Positions 59,809 through 64,000 of a DNA stretch of 64,000 nt are shown here, one piece after another. The stretch's first letter is position 1. Each line of letters opens with the position of its first letter. The notes beneath the pieces were generated by a model. That model saw nothing but the letters and a program-made list of their open reading frames with translations, was not told where the DNA came from and searched no databases. This stretch comes from Anaerolineales bacterium. GTDB lineage: Bacteria; Chloroflexota; Anaerolineae; 4572-78; J111. Made by a program: the position numbers and the translations under genes. Location of the stretch: assembly GCA_015075405.1 (NCBI GenBank), contig JABTUK010000004.1, forward strand, positions 558,001 to 622,000, in the 5' to 3' direction.

Positions 59809-61851
59809 TTACGGCCTCGCCACGCGGTTTTCATCGTTGGCGAGGTGAACACTTTCAGGCTTTGGCGCCAGTAATTGTCGTGCCTCGGCCACATGCGATG
59901 CTTCGCCAATTAATCCGACCACATCGCCCGGCTGGAGGACCGTGGCCGATTTGGGGTTAGCAATAACTTGCTGGTCACGCAGAATGGCAATAACCGATGC
60001 CTCGGTCTTGGCGCGAATATTGGCCTCGATGAGGGCCTGACCGGCCAGGGGGCTGGCGTTGTCCACCAGAACCCAGGCAATTTCCAATCCGCGCACACTG
60101 CGCAACAATTGGTCAAGCACTCGGTGTTCCTCGTGGGTTGAGATGGCCGGGTCGTATTGGTCGTGCCGCACCGCGTCGGCATACTGCTGCACCTCCAGCA
60201 GGGGATAGCCCAGGGCCAGCAGGGTGTGGCGCAGCACTTCCAGCCCGCCCTCCAGCTCCGGGTGAATGACATCGCGCGCCCCCGCATTGACCAGCCGCAT
60301 CATGCCCGACTGGGTGGCGGCGCGGGCAATAATGGGCAACTGCGGAGCAATATCTTTAGCCGAGGCGATGATGATTTCGGCGGCGGCCTCATCGGGCACT
60401 GTCACCACCAGGGCGCGGGCGCGCTCCAGGCCGGTGTGGGTCAGCACTTCAGAATTGGCTGCATCGCCAAACAGGGTGGGGATGCCCTGCTGTTCGAACT
60501 CGGCGACCCGCCCGCCATCCATCTCTACCACCAGCCGGGGAACTCCCAGGTGGCCCAGGACGGTGACAATATGCTCGCCGACCCGGCCATAACCCACCAC
60601 CACCACATGATCGGTCAGCTTTTCCGCCGGCGGCTGAGGGGTGGGGCCATGGCGGTCGAGTAATCGCCATAAAGCCGGCAGCCGTTGCAGAAACGCCTCC
60701 ACGGGGGGAATAGCGCGGAACATCAAGGGGTTGACCATGATGGACAAAAGCGCTCCGGCCAGAATCAGCGAATACTGATCCTGGCTTAGAATACCCAAGG
60801 AAACGCCGGCCTGCCCGACAATAAAAGAAAATTCACCAATCTGGCTGAGGCCCGCCGCCACCACCAGGGCTGTGTGGGCCGGCCGAGGGAAAAAGGCGCT
60901 CAACAAGACGGTAAAGACAAACTTACCCAGGACAATGAGCGCGGTCAGGGCCAGCGCATGCCCGGCATTAGCAATCAGGTAATTGAGATTGACCAGCATA
61001 CCGACCGAGACAAAAAAGAGCACCGCAAACGTCTCGCGGAAGGGCAGGATTTCTGCGCCCACCTGGTGGCTGACCGCGGACTCGCCTAAAACCACTCCGG
61101 CCAGAAATGCGCCCAGCGCCAGCGAGACGCCAAAGAGTTCGGCCGAGCCAACCGCCGTGCCCAGGGCAATGGTCACTACCGTCAAAATAAACAACTCCCG
61201 CGAGCGGGTGCGGGCAATGCGAGTGAGCAGCCACGGGGCAAAACGCGACCCGGCCAACAGCATCAAGCCCACAAAAACGGCGGCGCTGAGCAGGGCGCTG
61301 CTGACAGTCAGCCAGGCATTGCCCGTATCCCTGGCAAACAGGGCCGGCATAAACACCAGGATGATGACCGTGGCCAGGTCTTCGAGCACCAGCCAGCCGA
61401 CGGCGACCTGACCGTGCGGGGTGTTGAGCAGCCCCTGGTCCATCAATCCGCGCAGCAGAACCACTGTGCTGGCAATGGAAATAGCCAACCCCAGCACCAG
61501 CCCCGCCGGAACCGACCAGCCCCACAGTTGGGCCAGGCCAAAGCCCAGCCCGGTAGTGATGAGCATCTGGGCCACCGCGCCGGGGACAGCCGTATCGCGG
61601 ACGGTCCACAGGTCACGAAAGGAGAAGTGCAGCCCCACCCCAAACATCAAAAAAATCACACCCAATTCGGCCAACTGGCTGATGGTTTCAATATCGCCAA
61701 CAAAGCCCGGCGTGAAAGGCCCAATCGCTACCCCTGCCGCCAGATAACCGACAATCGTCGGCAACCCAATCCACCGGGCCAGCAGGCCGCCAATAAAGGC
61801 AGCCACCAACGCCGCTGCAATGTTAATCAATAAGGGGAGTTCATGATGCAC
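59809..61851 (-). CDS. CPA2 cation/proton antiporter with RCK domains
   Basis: 680 residues from GTG 61851 (GAGGAG upstream). KefB/KefC-type transporter: about 12 membrane helices (1-390; GLPTIVGYLAAGVAIGPFTP, GLSQIGEFSFIVGQAG), an RCK/TrkA-N domain (about 415-535, DHVVVVGYGRVGEHIVTVLG) that binds nucleotide, and a TrkA-C domain (about 580-660). Exports K+ or Na+ in exchange for H+, gated by ligand at the RCK. Neighbour of a second CPA2 antiporter in the same direction. Confidence 0.92.
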   Translation of the reverse strand: MHHELPLLINIAAALVAAFIGGLLARWIGLPTIVGYLAAGVAIGPFTPGFVGDIETISQLAELGVIFLMFGVGLHFSFRDLWTVRDTAVPGAVAQMLITTGLGFGLAQLWGWSVPAGLVLGLAISIASTVVLLRGLMDQGLLNTPHGQVAVGWLVLEDLATVIILVFMPALFARDTGNAWLTVSSALLSAAVFVGLMLLAGSRFAPWLLTRIARTRSRELFILTVVTIALGTAVGSAELFGVSLALGAFLAGVVLGESAVSHQVGAEILPFRETFAVLFFVSVGMLVNLNYLIANAGHALALTALIVLGKFVFTVLLSAFFPRPAHTALVVAAGLSQIGEFSFIVGQAGVSLGILSQDQYSLILAGALLSIMVNPLMFRAIPPVEAFLQRLPALWRLLDRHGPTPQPPAEKLTDHVVVVGYGRVGEHIVTVLGHLGVPRLVVEMDGGRVAEFEQQGIPTLFGDAANSEVLTHTGLERARALVVTVPDEAAAEIIIASAKDIAPQLPIIARAATQSGMMRLVNAGARDVIHPELEGGLEVLRHTLLALGYPLLEVQQYADAVRHDQYDPAISTHEEHRVLDQLLRSVRGLEIAWVLVDNASPLAGQALIEANIRAKTEASVIAILRDQQVIANPKSATVLQPGDVVGLIGEASHVAEARQLLAPKPESVHLANDENRVARP

Positions 61852-61892
61852 TACCTATCTCCTCTGTTAACATGCTATACTAAGCGCACGTT

Positions 61893-61962
61893 AAAATTTC
61901 CGTAGGACGGCATCCCTATGCCGTCCGCTGACGCATGGGGATGCGTCAGCTACGGAAATTTT
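61893..61962. repeat. Miniature inverted-repeat element A, copy 4 (core)
   Basis: AAAATTTCCGTAGGACGGCA ... TCAGCTACGGAAATTTT, 70 bp, with the two inner stems of family A but lacking the TCAGTGGATCC ends; flanks carry imperfect TATAC ... GTATAC arms instead. Between the two antiporter genes. Confidence 0.8.
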
Positions 61963-62022
61963 GAAATGCGTTGGGTATACAACAAGAACGTTTGGATAGC
62001 TAATATCCCATCGGTCAGAACT

Positions 62023-63696
62023 TCAAGCCTCAACCAGTTCAAGCCGGTCGGCTATAACTGTGCCCAGGTAATTGGCCAGATATTCTCCGGCCATTGAGTA
62101 GGGTAAAATCACCTCATTCGCTCCGGCATGTTTTAATTCGCGGACCTGCTCGGGTAAATCGGCGGTGGCAATAACGGTGGCGTTGGGGGCCAGGGTTCGG
62201 CAGGTTTTGACCAGGGCCAGGTTGTTGATTCCTTTCAACAACACATCGGGAATGGTCGAGATAATCACCTCAGCCTCCCGTAGATGGGCGTGTTCCAACG
62301 TATCCAGGTGGCTGATGTCGCCAAAGATGCCGACCACTTGCCGGCTTTGCAGCTCGCGCAACGCCTCGACGTTAAAATCCATTACCAGAATCTTATCAAG
62401 CAGGTGCGGGTACTGCTCCGACAGCGTTTCGACCAGGGATTGCGCGCCGCGATGATAACCCAGAATGACAATGGGATAGGCCGAGTGTTCACCCGCCTCG
62501 GAGTGAACTGCACCCCGGCCAGGCAAACGAAAACGCTCCAACAAATGCTCAACCTGATGGTAGATTTGGTAATTATACTTGATCAGATATGATGAAATAA
62601 TGGAGGTAAAAACCATCGTGTAAATCAAAATGGCAAAGGTCAATTCCTGGATATGCCCCAGCCCCAACCCAATCGAAGCCACCACCAGAGAAAATTCACT
62701 TAACTGGGCCAGATTTAAGGACGAGATAAAAGCGGTTCGCAGGCTGGCTCCGGTTTTCAGAGCCAGCGGGAGAATACTGACCATGCGGGAGATGATAATA
62801 AATACGGTCAAGCCCAGGCTGGCCAGGATGACCGTACTTTCGGGGGCGATAATTTCCATCCCCAGCGAGACAAAGAACAGGGTCAGAAAGAAATCGCGCA
62901 GGGGTAGGGTTTTTGCGGTAACGTGAATACTGTAGGGAAAGGTTGAAATCGAAACCCCGGCAATCAAAGCTCCCATTTCTTTGGACAGACCGATCACACC
63001 AGCCGCCCCGGCTACCAGGGCCGCCCAGCCGATGGAGACGGACACCACCATCTCCGGCGATTTGGAGATAGACTCAAAGATATTTTTCAGGATGTACTTA
63101 CTAACCAGAAAGCCGGCGCCTACCAGCAGCACGCTTTTGAGGATAGCCAGGCCGATAATGCTGACCTGGAAATTGTTGAAATTGGGTTGAAGCGCCAAGA
63201 TGACAATGGCCCACAGGTCTTGAATGATTAAAATGCCAACCGACAACTTGCCATGCAGCGTATCGAGTTCAAATTTGTCGTTGAGCGACTTGATGACAAT
63301 CGCCGTACTGCTCAAGGCGCACAGCAGGGCTACATACAAGACATCCAGGCCGCCCTGGCCGCTGTTAACCCCGGAGAAAGAGAAAACAGCCAGCCCCAAC
63401 AAAACACAGATAACAAACTGGCCGATACCGACCACAGCCAGCCGCTTACCAGAGGTGATAAGCGAACTCAAATCTAATTCCAGGCCGATGATGAACAGAA
63501 GCAGGATCAGGCCGATTTCAGAGATGATCTCGATGTTCTCCGGCTCGATTACCAGCGGCGGGCCAATTTGCGGCCCGACGATGACCCCGGCAATCAGGTA
63601 GCCCAGAATAATGGGCTGTTTTAACTTGTGGGTGATGAGGCCAATGATCGTGGCCACCACAACCACAATGCCAATATCTTCGATGAGTCCGTGCAT
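62023..63696 (-). CDS. CPA2 cation/proton antiporter, shorter
   Basis: 557 residues. Twelve or so helices (ITHKLKQPIILGYLIAGVIV, LNLAQLSEFSLVVASIGLGL) and a C-terminal TrkA-N-type domain (about 410-545, YPIVILGYHRGAQSLVETLS) whose glycine motif is GYHRGAQS rather than GxGxxG, so nucleotide binding may be altered. No TrkA-C domain. GGGGGG ribosome site. Probably works in ion or pH balance with the neighbouring antiporter. Confidence 0.92.
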   Translation of the reverse strand: MHGLIEDIGIVVVVATIIGLITHKLKQPIILGYLIAGVIVGPQIGPPLVIEPENIEIISEIGLILLLFIIGLELDLSSLITSGKRLAVVGIGQFVICVLLGLAVFSFSGVNSGQGGLDVLYVALLCALSSTAIVIKSLNDKFELDTLHGKLSVGILIIQDLWAIVILALQPNFNNFQVSIIGLAILKSVLLVGAGFLVSKYILKNIFESISKSPEMVVSVSIGWAALVAGAAGVIGLSKEMGALIAGVSISTFPYSIHVTAKTLPLRDFFLTLFFVSLGMEIIAPESTVILASLGLTVFIIISRMVSILPLALKTGASLRTAFISSLNLAQLSEFSLVVASIGLGLGHIQELTFAILIYTMVFTSIISSYLIKYNYQIYHQVEHLLERFRLPGRGAVHSEAGEHSAYPIVILGYHRGAQSLVETLSEQYPHLLDKILVMDFNVEALRELQSRQVVGIFGDISHLDTLEHAHLREAEVIISTIPDVLLKGINNLALVKTCRTLAPNATVIATADLPEQVRELKHAGANEVILPYSMAGEYLANYLGTVIADRLELVEA

Positions 63697-63821
63697 ACAA
63701 TCCCCCCTTTAGCTGACGGCCCTATAAAGTTTTCTAATGTTGGTGTAAGCAGTTGGCCTTGTTTGAAATTTTCGATATTATAGACAGGGGATCGGTTAGC
63801 ACAAACTCACAACAAACAGTC

Positions 63822-63888
63822 TCACTGGATCCAATTTTCGAGGAGTGAGGCATCCCTAGATGCCAAACGGAGCCGCATCTGAGGATGC
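63822..63888. repeat. Miniature inverted-repeat element A, copy 5 (degenerate)
   Basis: TCACTGGATCCAATTTTCGA and GGCATCCC.AGATGCC match the left end and first stem of family A; the right end is decayed. It abuts the stop codon of the last gene. Confidence 0.6.
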
Positions 63889-63891
63889 TGG

Positions 63892-64000
63892 CTAAACAAT
63901 AAAGGGTTCGGGTGAATAAGGGGGCTGCTCTGAAGAGGCCAGATACAGCGCGGCATGGGCCACTTCGTCAACCATAACCAGCCGGCCCATTGGCTCTTTA
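63892..64000 (-). CDS. SDR oxidoreductase, C-terminal part (runs off the window)
   Basis: The last 35 codons read KEPMGRLVMVDEVAHAALYL, ASSEQPPYSPEPFIV, stop 63892-63894. This matches the C-terminal PxGRxxxxxEVAxAALYLAS region of short-chain dehydrogenases; the usual closing VDGG segment is missing, possibly lost when the family-A repeat settled here. The rest lies beyond the window. Confidence 0.6.
   Translation of the reverse strand, partial: KEPMGRLVMVDEVAHAALYLASSEQPPYSPEPFIV

Noticed and set aside
61893..61962. Bidirectional terminator between the antiporter genes
   Set aside because: The stem matches the dispersed family A, so its origin is a repeat; a terminator role remains possible but is not its primary identity.
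1..64000. tRNA or rRNA genes, prophage, integrase, replication origin
   Set aside because: No T-loop-like motifs, rRNA blocks, phage structural genes or DnaA-box clusters were seen on either strand by eye.

Overview
The window looks like a chromosomal segment of a free-living, heterotrophic bacterium, most likely a member of the Chloroflexota (Anaerolineae-like). This is inferred from the mix of large GAF-type sensor kinases, a membrane Ser/Thr kinase with a Thr/Ala-rich outer arm, Pro-rich LysM proteins, a CHAD protein and NHL/ScyD-like surface proteins. No rRNA, tRNA or other lineage marker was seen, so the assignment is tentative.

Layout. 0-6.3 kb: leftward genes for a membrane Ser/Thr kinase, an NHL-repeat surface protein, a cytochrome c lipoprotein and a membrane-anchored alpha/beta hydrolase. 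6.4-22.8 kb: a glycine-betaine/methylamine island. It has ProV, a double-length fused ProW permease and a lipoprotein ProX (a phosphofructokinase gene sits between), a GntR/FCD regulator behind a sigma70-type promoter and palindrome, and then a rightward set of MttB-family methyltransferase, Fe-type alcohol dehydrogenase, FAD oxidoreductase, DgcA/TMADH-like flavoenzyme, GcvT-like protein and sarcosine-oxidase-like enzyme. Together these fit import of glycine betaine (or a related N-methyl compound) and stepwise N-demethylation towards glycine, with one-carbon units captured on tetrahydrofolate. No corrinoid methyl-carrier protein is present here. 22.8-31.5 kb: remains of a Phd/VapC toxin-antitoxin pair, a YitT protein, a MarR gene flanked by two near-identical palindromic operators, a QueG-like ferredoxin fused to an SCP2 domain, LysM and CHAD proteins, an unknown membrane protein and a glycosyltransferase. 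31.5-42.4 kb: an SDR with a changed catalytic Tyr, a lone E1-beta, a GAF/PAS histidine kinase, a DUF2294 protein, PEP carboxylase, and two paralogous structured RNAs, each behind a near-perfect promoter and ending in an intrinsic terminator, ahead of a winged-helix gene and htpX. 42.4-54.4 kb: plsX-fabF and large membrane or surface proteins mixed with several genes broken by internal deletion (P-type ATPase, UbiA prenyltransferase, ABC permease, sensor kinase) and the tail of a transposase. 54.5-59 kb: a leftward stress-type gene set (Lys-rich peptide, YtxH, winged helix, two unknowns, fatty acid desaturase, divergent GroEL). 59-64 kb: a kinase/LuxR fusion remnant, two CPA2 antiporters and the end of an SDR.

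The most striking feature outside the genes is the density of small repeats. There are at least four dispersed miniature inverted-repeat families (one with a clear 9-bp target duplication; another with two copies identical at 91 of 94 positions) and a dozen loci where 6-10-nt units are tandemly repeated and usually folded back as a hairpin. Four of these lie in frame inside coding sequences. The strongest candidate for an undescribed system is the pair of riboswitch-like RNAs at 40.53-40.66 and 41.14-41.26 kb.
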